Shown piece after piece: positions 1 to 7,595 of a stretch of 14,484 nucleotides of DNA; position 1 is the first letter of the stretch; every line of letters starts with the position of its first letter. A program made the translations under genes and the position numbers. The notes beneath the pieces are model-generated. The model made no database searches and was not told the DNA's origin. It saw only the letters and a list, made by a program, of their open reading frames with translations. The stretch is from assembly GCA_964651005.1 (NCBI GenBank), contig CAZYVL010000063.1, positions 1-14,484 on the forward strand, given 5' to 3'. Source of the stretch: DATMFV01 sp964651005. Its GTDB lineage: Bacteria; Verrucomicrobiota; Verrucomicrobiia; Chthoniobacterales; Chthoniobacteraceae.

Positions 1-1088
1 AGGCGATGAAGCTCGGCGCGCACGATTACGTCACCAAGCCGTTCAAGATCGACGAGTTGCAGATGACGATCAGCCGGGCGCTGGAGTTCCAGAGCGCCGT
101 CCGGGAAAACGTCTACCTCAAGAAGGAACTCCGGGAACGCTACAAGTTCGAGAACATCATCGGCACGAGCCAGAAGATGCAGCAGGTCTATAACCTGATG
201 GCCAAGGTGGCCGACACCGACAGCACGATCTTGATCCAGGGCGAAAGCGGCACCGGCAAGGAGCTGGTCGCCCGGGCGCTCCACTTCAACGGGCGCAGGC
301 AGCACCACCCGTTCGTCGCCATCAACTGTTCGGCCCTTCCCGAAAACCTGCTGGAGAGCGAGCTTTTCGGCCACCGCAAGGGGGCATTCACCGGGGCGGT
401 GCAGGACAAGGTTGGCCTCTTCGAAGAGGCGCAGAACGGCACGATTTTTCTCGATGAAGTAAACTCCATGGCCGCGCCGCTCCAGACCAAGCTGCTGCGC
501 GTGATCCAGGAGCGGCAGATCCGGAGGGTGGGCGACACCAAGAGCGCCCCGGTCAACGTGCGCGTGCTGGCGGCCACCAACGAGTCATTGCAGGAGAAGA
601 TCCGCACGGGAGGGTTCCGGGAGGATCTTTATTACCGCCTCGCCGTCATCCCGATCGAGATGCCGCCGCTGCGCGAACGGCTCGAGGACGTGCCGCTGCT
701 CGTGCAGCATTTCATCCAGAAGGTCTCCCTCGTCAACCGCACGCCGCCGCCGAAGATCGAGGCCGACGCGCTCAAGTGCCTCGGCAGCTACGCCTGGCCC
801 GGCAACGTGCGCGAGCTTGAGAACGCCATCGAACGCGCCTGCGCGCTCTGCGAGGGAGGCGTGATCCGCGCGAGCGATCTCCCGCCGCAGGTCAACCGCC
901 ACTCGGGAATGCCAGAGGAGAACCCGGCGGAAAATCTCCCCATCGGCCAGCCGCTCGACACGTTCGTGAAAAATCTGGAACGGCGTTTCATCGAGGAAAC
1001 CATCCGCTTCAACGAAGGCTCACGCGATCGCGCCGCAAAGATGCTCGGCATCAGCATGGCAACGCTCTACCGGAAGCTGGCGAACTAG
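1..1088 (+). CDS. Sigma-54-dependent response regulator, NtrC family (5' end outside window)
   Basis: This is a bacterial enhancer-binding protein that remodels sigma-54 RNA polymerase using ATP once its receiver is phosphorylated by a sensor kinase. The frame is open at the left edge, and the first in-frame ATG (base 6) lies inside the receiver domain, so the true start is upstream. Counting from that ATG: the end of the receiver has the conserved KPF lysine (residue 11); an AAA+ domain follows with Walker A GESGTGKE (79-86), the sigma-54 contact loop GAFTGA (126-131), Walker B TIFLDE (146-151) and an arginine-finger region FREDLYYRL (204-212); WPGNVREL lies near 264-271. A Fis-type helix-turn-helix (about 337-357, ending in MATLYRKL) closes the protein. 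All hallmark residues for sigma-54 activation are intact. The partner kinase is probably upstream but is not visible, so the target regulon cannot be named. Confidence 0.96.
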   Translation, partial: AMKLGAHDYVTKPFKIDELQMTISRALEFQSAVRENVYLKKELRERYKFENIIGTSQKMQQVYNLMAKVADTDSTILIQGESGTGKELVARALHFNGRRQHHPFVAINCSALPENLLESELFGHRKGAFTGAVQDKVGLFEEAQNGTIFLDEVNSMAAPLQTKLLRVIQERQIRRVGDTKSAPVNVRVLAATNESLQEKIRTGGFREDLYYRLAVIPIEMPPLRERLEDVPLLVQHFIQKVSLVNRTPPPKIEADALKCLGSYAWPGNVRELENAIERACALCEGGVIRASDLPPQVNRHSGMPEENPAENLPIGQPLDTFVKNLERRFIEETIRFNEGSRDRAAKMLGISMATLYRKLAN

Positions 1089-1143
1089 CCCTGCCGCTTT
1101 ATCCGACGTAAAAGCCGCCCCGGGGCCGGGGGCACCTTTCGGG

Positions 1144-1174
1144 TTTACAACGGCAGGGGAGTGCCCCATATTTT
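1144..1174 (+). promoter_or_regulatory. Candidate promoter of secG, implying a leaderless transcript
   Basis: A -35-like TTTACA (1144-1149) precedes an AT-rich -10 region. CATATT (1167-1172) sits 17 bases away and matches TATAAT at four of six positions; the overlapping TATTTT (1169-1174) is an alternative. The secG ATG at 1183 begins only 8-10 bases after the -10, so the transcript would start at or within a few bases of the start codon. No Shine-Dalgarno sequence is present. GGGGCAC (1129-1135) and GTGCCCC (1161-1167) form a 7-bp inverted repeat enclosing the -35, which may be an operator or chance. Confidence 0.45.
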
Positions 1175-1182
1175 CGCCCCTC

Positions 1183-1764
1183 ATGTCCATTTTGATCCAT
1201 CTTCTGCTCGCGCTGAACCTGCTTGTCGCGATCCTGATTATCCTGGTGACGCTGATGCAGCGGCCCAAGCAGGAGGGCCTCGGCGCGGCGTTCGGCGGCG
1301 GAATGACGGACAACCTTTTCGGCGCGCAGACCACGAATGTTCTGGTGACGACCACGCGCTGGCTCGGCGGCCTCTTTTTTGTGATCACGCTGGCTATTTC
1401 CGTCCTCTACGCGCGGCAGTCGAACCTCCAGAGTTCCATCCAGAAGGAGGTTCTCGGCTCTCCGCAGCCGCCCGCCTCTTCCGCTCCGGCCCCGGCGCCT
1501 TCGGTCGCCCCCTCTTCCGCTGCTACGCCTGCCACCACGCCTGCTGCTTCCCCGACGGCGGAACCGGCTGCGTCGGCTTCCCCGGAAGCAAGCCCCGCTC
1601 CCGCTGCCTCCCCGGCCGCCTCGGCGGCTCCGTCTGAATCGGCGGCTCCTGCAACCCGGGCGACCCCGGCTGCTGCGGAAGCGCAGGAAGCTCCGGCGGC
1701 TCCCGTTCCCGCCGCCCCCGCCGCGCCATCTTCGGCCACCCCTGCTCCCGCGCCCGCGCCTTAA
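1183..1764 (+). CDS. secG: Preprotein translocase subunit SecG with long Ala/Pro-rich tail
   Basis: SecG is the accessory inner-membrane subunit of the SecYEG channel and helps protein translocation. The first 80 residues are typical: a membrane helix at about 3-24, the conserved loop with QRPKQEGLGAAFGGG (26-40), and a second helix at about 57-76. From about residue 92 to 193 the protein is almost entirely Ala, Pro, Ser, Thr and Glu, so it is much longer than classical SecG proteins of about 75-110 residues; the tail is probably disordered. ATG 1183 is chosen because the first membrane helix begins immediately after it. A longer frame on the same strand (from 1161) is a shadow. There is no Shine-Dalgarno sequence, and a candidate promoter lies just upstream. 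The gene stands alone between the response regulator and the OppA-like gene. Confidence 0.93.
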   Translation: MSILIHLLLALNLLVAILIILVTLMQRPKQEGLGAAFGGGMTDNLFGAQTTNVLVTTTRWLGGLFFVITLAISVLYARQSNLQSSIQKEVLGSPQPPASSAPAPAPSVAPSSAATPATTPAASPTAEPAASASPEASPAPAASPAASAAPSESAAPATRATPAAAEAQEAPAAPVPAAPAAPSSATPAPAPAP

Positions 1765-1847
1765 AGCTAAGAGTAGAAGCCTCTTTTCCCCCGCACACCC
1801 GTGCGCGCCTCGCTCTCAGCGTCTTGCCCCGGCGCGCCTTTTGTGCG

Positions 1848-1853
1848 AAGGAG
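1848..1853 (+). promoter_or_regulatory. Shine-Dalgarno AAGGAG fixing the start of the OppA-like gene
   Basis: AAGGAG ends four bases before ATG 1858. It selects this ATG over the in-frame GTG at 1801, and the signal peptide begins directly at this methionine. Confidence 0.75.
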
Positions 1854-1857
1854 CGAC

Positions 1858-3483
1858 ATGGTTTCGGTTTTGCGCCGGTCGCTTCTGCTCCTTTCGCTCC
1901 TTGCAGCGGGCCTTTTTCTGGCCGGGTGCGACCGCGATTTTCATCGGGCCGATCTGGTCTTCCTGAACGGCGCGGAGCCGGAGTCGCTCGATCCCGCCTT
2001 GATTACGGGCCAGCCGGAGGGGCGGCTTGTCTACGCGCTCTTCGAGGGGTTGACCCGCTTCAACGCGGAGGGAGAGGTGGTCCCCGGCGTGGCGCGGCAT
2101 TGGGAGATCAGCCCGGATGGCCGCGTCTACACGTTTGAGATCCGTCCTGACGCCCGCTGGAGCAATGGCGACCTGGTGACGGCGGAGGATTTCGTCCGGT
2201 CGTGGCGGCGGGTGCTCACGCCGGAGACCGGGGCCGACTACGCCTCGCAGCTCTACCCGCTGCGCAACGCGCGGGCGTTCAACGAAGGCAAGATCACGGA
2301 TTTCTCCCAGGTCGGCGTGCGCGCCCTCAGCCCGAGCGTCCTGAAGGTGACGCTGGAGAACCCGACTTCGTTCTTTCTCGATCTCTGCGCGTTCGCGACG
2401 CTCGCCCCGGTGCACCTGCCGACGGTCGAGCGGTACGGCGACGACTGGATCAAACCGGGCAAGCTCGTCGGCAACGGCCCGTTCACCCTGGAGCAGTGGC
2501 GCGTCAACGACCGGCTGCGGCTGGCGAAGAGCGCGACGTACTGGGACCGCGACCGCGTGAAGCTCAACACCGTGGACGCCCTGCCGATCAGCAGCGCGAC
2601 CACTGCGTTTAATTTCTATTCCACGGGCGCCGCCGACCTGCTGCTCGACAAGGGGCTGGTGCCCAACCAGATTCTCGACGACCTCAAGAAACGGCCCGAC
2701 ATCCACATCGCCCCGTTCCTCGCCTCGTACTTCCTGCGCTTTAACGTGACGAAGCCGCCCTTCAACGACCCGCGCGTGCGGAAGGCGTTCGCCATGTCGG
2801 TCGATAAAAAGCTGCTCGTGGAGAAGATCACGCGCGCGGGCGAGCCGGTCGCCGGGGGGATCGTGCCGCCGGGGACGGCGGGCGGCGACTACCACTCGCC
2901 TCCCGGGCTGCCGTACGACCCGGAAAAGGCGCGCGCGTTGCTGGCGGAGGCCGGTTATCCGGGCGGGGCGGGGTTCCCGCTGGTCCGCTACCTTTACAAC
3001 TTCAGCGAGGGGAACGAGGCGATTGCCGTGGAAATCCAGAGGATGTGGAAGCGGGAACTCGGCATCGAGATCGACCCGCGCCGCCAGGAGTGGAAGACTT
3101 ATCTCAACGCGATGAGCGAGATGGACTACGACATCGCCCGGGGATCGTGGGTGGGGGACTACAACGACCCGAACACATTCCTGGGGATCTTCGTCACCGG
3201 CGACGGCAATAACCGGACCGGCTGGAGCAACCCGGCCTACGACGCCTTGATCGCCGAGGCCGCGCGCGAGGGCGACCGGACGCGGCGCTTCGCCCTCTTC
3301 CGCCGCGCGGAGGAACTGCTGGTACACCGCGACGCGGCGATCTGCCCCGTCTACTTCTTTGTCGGCATCGAGTTTTATGACGGAGAGCGGCTCGGCGGCG
3401 TGCGCGCCAACCTGCTCGACGAGCATCCCCTTTCGGAAATCTACTGGAAAGCGAGGCCGGGGGCTGCACCCGCAAAGAAGTGA
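1858..3483 (+). CDS. OppA-like peptide ABC transporter substrate-binding lipoprotein
   Basis: This is a solute-binding protein of the SBP_bac_5 (OppA/DppA) family, about 541 residues, which normally captures peptides in the periplasm and delivers them to an Opp-type permease. The N-terminus is a lipoprotein signal: RR at 6-7, a Leu-rich core, then lipobox LAGC with Cys at residue 24. Asp follows the Cys directly, which in Enterobacteria favours inner-membrane retention. Family hallmarks include EPESLDP near the start, VVPGVARHWEISPDGRVYTF, RPDARWSNGD and YFLRFNVTKPPFNDPRVRKA. Length is normal for the family. The start is set by AAGGAG four bases upstream. No oppBCDF genes lie nearby, so it may feed a permease encoded elsewhere or act like MppA in cell-wall peptide recycling or signalling. 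The substrate cannot be read from sequence. Confidence 0.93.
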   Translation: MVSVLRRSLLLLSLLAAGLFLAGCDRDFHRADLVFLNGAEPESLDPALITGQPEGRLVYALFEGLTRFNAEGEVVPGVARHWEISPDGRVYTFEIRPDARWSNGDLVTAEDFVRSWRRVLTPETGADYASQLYPLRNARAFNEGKITDFSQVGVRALSPSVLKVTLENPTSFFLDLCAFATLAPVHLPTVERYGDDWIKPGKLVGNGPFTLEQWRVNDRLRLAKSATYWDRDRVKLNTVDALPISSATTAFNFYSTGAADLLLDKGLVPNQILDDLKKRPDIHIAPFLASYFLRFNVTKPPFNDPRVRKAFAMSVDKKLLVEKITRAGEPVAGGIVPPGTAGGDYHSPPGLPYDPEKARALLAEAGYPGGAGFPLVRYLYNFSEGNEAIAVEIQRMWKRELGIEIDPRRQEWKTYLNAMSEMDYDIARGSWVGDYNDPNTFLGIFVTGDGNNRTGWSNPAYDALIAEAAREGDRTRRFALFRRAEELLVHRDAAICPVYFFVGIEFYDGERLGGVRANLLDEHPLSEIYWKARPGAAPAKK

Positions 3484-3527
3484 ACGGGCGAGAAAAAAGG
3501 GAGCGGTTTTCGGGCTGGGAGGGTATC

Positions 3528-3535
3528 AAAGGGAG
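3528..3535 (+). promoter_or_regulatory. Shine-Dalgarno AAAGGGAG selecting ATG 3540
   Basis: AAAGGGAG ends four bases before ATG 3540. This favours 3540 over the upstream in-frame GTG at 3480, which overlaps the OppA-like stop codon and would add 20 non-conserved residues. Confidence 0.65.
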
Positions 3536-3539
3536 CTTC

Positions 3540-5513
3540 ATGGAGCACCTTGTCTATTTCCTCTACCGTGCGGCATCGGGGACGATGGCGCGGCTCCCGC
3601 TGCGCCTGGTGTATCGTCTGGGTGCGGCGGTGGGGTGGCTCGGGTACTGGCTGCTGCCGCCGTACCGCCGTCTGGCGGTGGCGAATCTCCGGATCGCCTT
3701 CGGCAACGAGCACTCCCCGGCGGTGTTGCGGAAGATGGCGCGGACGCATTTCGCGCGGATCGGGGCGAATCTCCTCTCCAGCGTGAAGGTGGCCACGATG
3801 CCGCGTGAAGAAATCCTGAAATTCGTCGAAGTTGAAAACGCGGAGGTTTTGCGCTCGGAGGTGGCGCAGCGGCGCGGCGTGATCTTCGCGATGCCGCATA
3901 TGGGGAACTGGGAGATTCTGGCGCAGTTTTTCCCACAGGTGTTTCCGCATAAAGCGGGGGCGATTTACCAGCGCCTCGGCAACCGGCGCATCGACGCCGC
4001 GATCCGCGCGGCGCGCGCCCGGCAGGGGCTGCGGCTTTTCGAGCGCGGGCGTGGCTTGGGCAAAGCGATCGCACTGGTTCGCGAAGGCGGCGGGGTGGGG
4101 GTGCTTGTCGATCAGCACGCGGGCGACAAGGGGATCTGGTGTCCGTTCTTCGGGCGGCTCGCCTCGACGACGCCGATGGCCGCGACGATGGCGCTCCGGG
4201 CCGGGGCGCTGCTGGTGCCCGGCGCGGTGATGACGGACGCGCCGGGGCGGTGGCGGCTGGTGGTTGGCACGCCACTGGAGATGCGCGCCGGGGAGGACGT
4301 CGGGCTGCTGGTCGCGCAGCTCAACCAGGCGATGGAGAAGCTCATCCGCCGCTCGCCCGAAGATTGGCTCTGGGTACACAACCGCTGGAAAACCCCGCAG
4401 CCTCACTTCCTGCTCGGCGGGTACAAGCGCGGCGTGGCATTGCCGCCCGGGTTCCCGCCGGAGCGGCTCCAGCCGTTCCGCATCCTCGTGCGCTCCAGCA
4501 ACTGGCTCGGTGATGCCGTGATGACCACGCCCGCCGTGCAGGCGATCCGGCGCGGACGGCCCGACGCGCGTGTGAGCGTCCTCGCCCGGGGGAAGCTCGC
4601 GGAGTATTGGGAGCGCGTCGCCGGGGTGGACGAGGTGATCCGGATCGAACCGCGCGATTCCGTGTGGCGCGTCGCCGCGAAAATCCGGGGGCGCTTTGAC
4701 GTGGCCGTTGTTCTTCCCAACTCGATCCGCACGGGGCTGGAAGTCTGGCTCGCCGGGATTCCCCGGCGGGTGGGCCGCGTGGCCGGGGGGAGGGGATGGC
4801 TGCTCAACCAGCCCGCGCCCGTTCCCCGCAAGAAAGGCAAGGCCAACGCGAAGGGGAAACCGCGCCCCGCGTCGCATCAGGTGTATCACTATCTGGAGAT
4901 CGCCCGGAGCATCGGCGCGCTGGTGGAGGAAGAGCCGCAGGCCGGGCCGGAGTCATTCTTCCGCACGCCCGCGCTGGCTCCCCTCCCGCCCCAGCCTTCC
5001 CTGGAAGCCGCCGGGGGGACGCCGTGGCGGATCGGCCTCTGCCCGGGCGCGGAGTACGGCTCCGCCAAGCGGTGGTTCCCGGAGCGTTTCGCCGAGGTGG
5101 TGCGCGAAGTATCGCGCCAGCGCCCCGATTGCCAATGGCTGCTCTTCGGCGCGGCGGGGGATACTGCCGTGGGCGCCGAGATCGCCGCGAAGCTCAAAGG
5201 CTCCGGCGCGTGCGTGACGAATCTCATCGGCCAGACGACGCTCGGGGAGCTCATCGAGCGGCTTGCCACCTGCCGGTTGCTCCTGAGCAACGATACCGGC
5301 ACGATGCACCTTGCCGCCGCGCTCGGCGTGCCGACGGTGGCCCTCTTCGGCTCCACCGAGCCGCGCCTGACCGGCCCGCTCGGCCCCGGCCACCGCGTCG
5401 TGCGGCACCAGGTGGAGTGTAGCCCCTGCTTCCTGCGGGAGTGCCCGCTCGACTTCCGCTGCATGAAGGCCATCGAGGTCGGGGAGGTGGTCGCGGCGAT
5501 TCTGGAGCGGTGA
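3540..5513 (+). CDS. Fusion: LpxL/HtrB-type lipid A acyltransferase + GT9 LPS heptosyltransferase (WaaF-like)
   Basis: One 657-residue protein carries two LPS-assembly domains. Residues about 1-290 are an LpxL/LpxM-type acyltransferase, which adds a secondary acyl chain to lipid A at the inner membrane. It has the catalytic H-X4-E motif (H120, E125, in PHMGNWE), VLVDQHAGDKG (188-198) and the FFGRLASTTPM segment. Residues about 313-657 are a glycosyltransferase family 9 heptosyltransferase, with RSSNWLGDAVMTTPAVQAIR near its start, GLCPGAEYGSAKRW (499-512), LLSNDTGTMHLAAALGVP (581-598) and a C-terminal cysteine cluster (C627, C630, C635, C641) of the kind seen in WaaF proteins. A basic, low-complexity stretch (430-443) interrupts the glycosyltransferase half. 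Each domain approximates the length of a stand-alone enzyme and no frameshift is visible. The donor and acceptor are inferred from family. ATG 3540 is chosen for its Shine-Dalgarno and fit to the acyltransferase N-terminus. It probably follows the OppA-like gene on one transcript. Confidence 0.94.
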   Translation: MEHLVYFLYRAASGTMARLPLRLVYRLGAAVGWLGYWLLPPYRRLAVANLRIAFGNEHSPAVLRKMARTHFARIGANLLSSVKVATMPREEILKFVEVENAEVLRSEVAQRRGVIFAMPHMGNWEILAQFFPQVFPHKAGAIYQRLGNRRIDAAIRAARARQGLRLFERGRGLGKAIALVREGGGVGVLVDQHAGDKGIWCPFFGRLASTTPMAATMALRAGALLVPGAVMTDAPGRWRLVVGTPLEMRAGEDVGLLVAQLNQAMEKLIRRSPEDWLWVHNRWKTPQPHFLLGGYKRGVALPPGFPPERLQPFRILVRSSNWLGDAVMTTPAVQAIRRGRPDARVSVLARGKLAEYWERVAGVDEVIRIEPRDSVWRVAAKIRGRFDVAVVLPNSIRTGLEVWLAGIPRRVGRVAGGRGWLLNQPAPVPRKKGKANAKGKPRPASHQVYHYLEIARSIGALVEEEPQAGPESFFRTPALAPLPPQPSLEAAGGTPWRIGLCPGAEYGSAKRWFPERFAEVVREVSRQRPDCQWLLFGAAGDTAVGAEIAAKLKGSGACVTNLIGQTTLGELIERLATCRLLLSNDTGTMHLAAALGVPTVALFGSTEPRLTGPLGPGHRVVRHQVECSPCFLRECPLDFRCMKAIEVGEVVAAILER

Positions 5514-5543
5514 TCTCCCGGCTCTCAGATCCCGCAAAGTTCC

Positions 5544-5571
5544 TTGCCCCCGGGTCGCAATGGGGTACGCT
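5544..5571 (+). promoter_or_regulatory. Weak candidate promoter for the ABC exporter gene
   Basis: TTGCCC (5544-5549) and TACGCT (5566-5571) lie 16 bases apart. They match the housekeeping consensus at four and three of six positions. If real, transcription would begin near 5578, downstream of ATG 5560, leaving GTG 5602 as the usable start. Confidence 0.28.
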
Positions 5572-5601
5572 CTCGGGCGATCCTTCCTCCTCCCCCCGAC
5601 C

Positions 5602-7497
5602 GTGCTCGAACTCAAAGACCTTTCGTTCCTTGTCTCCGCGAAGCCCAGCGAGCTTGTCCTGCTGGGCGATGTCTCCGCGAAAATCCCCTCCGGCGAGTTC
5701 GTCGCCGTCGTCGGCCCTTCCGGCTGCGGGAAGAGCACACTACTGAAGCTCATTGCCGGGATTTGCGAGCCGACCTTCGGCGAAGTCTTCTGGAACGGGC
5801 GCAACCTGGAGACCGAGGGCGACTTCGAGCCGCACGAGATCGGCTACGTCCCGCAGTTTTCCATCGCCTACGAACTGCTGACCGTGGAGGAGAACCTCGA
5901 CGCCGTGCTGCGGCTGCGCGTCAAGGGGCTGGGGGCGGAGGCGCGGCGCGAGCGGGCGGCCTCGATTCTCCGGCAGGTCGGCCTGGAGTCGATTGTGGAT
6001 CGCCCCGTGCGGGTGCTCTCCGGCGGGCAGCGGCGGCGGCTCGCCCTCGCGCTGGAGATGACGACCGCGCCGAGCCTCCTCCTCTGCGACGAAGTGACCA
6101 GCGGCCTCGACCCCAAGGCGGAGGATGAACTCGTCGCGCTGCTGCGCACGCTCTCGCGGGAAAACTGCCGCACCGTCCTGAGCGTTACCCACTCGCTGCG
6201 GCATCTCTCCGCGTATGACGCCGTGCTCGTGCTGCACAGCGGGCATCTCGCCTATTACGGCCCGCCCGAGCACCTGACGCACTATTTCCAGATCCGCGAA
6301 CCGGCCGATCTCTACCCGCAGCTTGCGCTGCGCTCCCCCGGGGAGTGGCATCGCTCCTGGCGCAAGCATTACAAGGCGTTTGCGCGCGGGGAAGCGTGGC
6401 GCGGGCAGCCCGACTTTTCGCAGGAAGAAGCCGAAGAGCCGCAAGATCTGCAAAAGCCAGAAGAGCCGAAGTTGAAAACCGACGGCAAGAAGGTCCTGCG
6501 AAAAGGGAGGGAGGATGACACCGCCGAAGAGTCCGCCGAAAAATCGGACGAAAAATCGGACGAAAAGGCTGCCCAAAAGGTGGATGAAAAGTCTGACGAA
6601 AAGCCGGAGGCGCATCCCGCCGCTCCCTCTCCCGGCGGCACCCCGGGATTTTTCTCACAGTTCCAAACACTGCTGGCCCGCCGCTGGCGGCTCTTTTTCC
6701 GCGATCCCTCGGCGTTCTGGCTGCAACTGGCGCTGATCCTCGGCTTCCCGTGTCTGGTGGTCATTTTCGCCCTGGGCGGCCTGCCGCAGATGCAGAACCT
6801 CTCGCTCCAGCACACGGGCGACATCATCAAGATGCTTAAGGAGAACACCGAGTTCTTCGCGCAGTCGAGCCGCGTGGGATCGCTCGTCTCCGGGCTGGTG
6901 ATGTTTCAGGTGATCCTGCTCACGCTGATGGCCTCCAACAACGCCGCGCGCGAGGTGGCAGGGGAGCGGCTGATCTTCGAAAAAGAGAAATTCGGCGGTC
7001 TCAACGCGGCGGCGTACGTCGCCGCGAAGACGGTCTTCCTGATGGTGCTGGTGTTCGTGCAGTCGTTCTGGATGACGCTCTTCGTCAAGGTGATCTGCGG
7101 GTTCCCGGGCGATCCGCTCGCGCAGTTCGCCACGCTGGCGCTCGTCAACGCGGCGATGACCGCCGTTTGCCTCGCCATCTCCAGCTTCGCCCGGAGCGCG
7201 GAGCAGGCGTCGCTGATTTCGATCTATCTCGTCGGTTTCCAGCTTCCGCTCTCCGGGGCGGTGCTGGCGCTCCCGGCTTTTGCGGACGCGCTCACGCGTC
7301 CGTTCATCGCCGCGTACTGGGGCTGGAGCGGGTATCTCCAGAGCTTGATCGACACGCGGTTCTACGAGGCCGTGCTGACGATCTCGCAGACGAAGCTCAG
7401 CCACGCGGCGCTCTGCTTCTTCGTGCTGATCGCGCAGGTGCTCGTCGGTCTGTTCCTCGCGCTGGCCGGGTGCCGCAACTCGCGCTGGCCGGAGTAG
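5602..7497 (+). CDS. ABC-type exporter half-transporter, ATPase fused to ABC2-type membrane domain (ABCG-like order)
   Basis: This single chain has an ATP-binding domain first and a membrane domain second, the order seen in ABCG-like half-transporters, which usually dimerise. With GTG 5602 as residue 1: Walker A GPSGCGKST (38-46), Q-loop Q85, signature LSGGQ (139-143), Walker B with D163 and E164, and H-loop H197, all intact. Residues about 271-345 form a highly charged linker with repeated DEKS units. The membrane domain (about 350-627) has roughly six hydrophobic segments near 372-392, 428-443, 476-496, 509-527, 537-557 and 602-622. The substrate is unknown; lipids, drugs and polysaccharides are all possible. 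GTG 5602 starts exactly where ATPase homology begins; ATG 5560 would add 14 residues and is the alternative. Neither start has a Shine-Dalgarno sequence. The gene starts 88 bases after the LPS fusion gene. Confidence 0.88.
   Translation: MLELKDLSFLVSAKPSELVLLGDVSAKIPSGEFVAVVGPSGCGKSTLLKLIAGICEPTFGEVFWNGRNLETEGDFEPHEIGYVPQFSIAYELLTVEENLDAVLRLRVKGLGAEARRERAASILRQVGLESIVDRPVRVLSGGQRRRLALALEMTTAPSLLLCDEVTSGLDPKAEDELVALLRTLSRENCRTVLSVTHSLRHLSAYDAVLVLHSGHLAYYGPPEHLTHYFQIREPADLYPQLALRSPGEWHRSWRKHYKAFARGEAWRGQPDFSQEEAEEPQDLQKPEEPKLKTDGKKVLRKGREDDTAEESAEKSDEKSDEKAAQKVDEKSDEKPEAHPAAPSPGGTPGFFSQFQTLLARRWRLFFRDPSAFWLQLALILGFPCLVVIFALGGLPQMQNLSLQHTGDIIKMLKENTEFFAQSSRVGSLVSGLVMFQVILLTLMASNNAAREVAGERLIFEKEKFGGLNAAAYVAAKTVFLMVLVFVQSFWMTLFVKVICGFPGDPLAQFATLALVNAAMTAVCLAISSFARSAEQASLISIYLVGFQLPLSGAVLALPAFADALTRPFIAAYWGWSGYLQSLIDTRFYEAVLTISQTKLSHAALCFFVLIAQVLVGLFLALAGCRNSRWPE
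6538..6603 (+). repeat. In-gene repeats coding for the charged DEKS linker
   Basis: Two copies of the 12-base unit GAAAAATCGGAC (6538-6561) are followed by diverged copies up to about 6603. They code for alternating Ser-Asp-Glu-Lys residues in the linker between the ATPase and membrane domains of the exporter. The linker is markedly A-rich compared with the surrounding gene, consistent with expansion by slippage. Confidence 0.6.
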
Positions 7498-7525
7498 AAG
7501 GCCGTTGGCCAGAGGGTCTTGAGGG

Positions 7526-7555
7526 TTGACATGGGGAGGACCGGCAGCGAACTCT
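7526..7555 (+). promoter_or_regulatory. Possible promoter upstream of the antiporter gene
   Basis: A perfect -35 hexamer TTGACA lies at 7526-7531. The best-placed -10 candidate, AACTCT (7550-7555, spacing 18), is poor. A pyrimidine-rich stretch of about 25 bases runs to ATG 7596, with no Shine-Dalgarno sequence. Confidence 0.3.
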
Positions 7556-7595
7556 CTGCGCGCGCGCCGCCGCCCCGTTCCGTTTCTTCCCGTTC

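Noticed and set aside
1117..1126. Palindrome GCCCCGGGGC after the response regulator
   Set aside because: It is short and has no T-run, so there is no support for a terminator; GC-rich palindromes are expected by chance here.
1816..3426. 536-codon open frame on the minus strand
   Set aside because: Antisense to the OppA-like gene; Arg/Val-rich with no recognisable motif.
3480..3539. GTG start overlapping the OppA-like stop codon for the fusion gene
   Set aside because: The extra 20 residues are not part of the acyltransferase fold, and ATG 3540 has a better ribosome site, though stop-start coupling cannot be excluded.
3441..4889. 482-codon open frame on the minus strand
   Set aside because: Antisense to the acyltransferase-heptosyltransferase gene and without domain signals.
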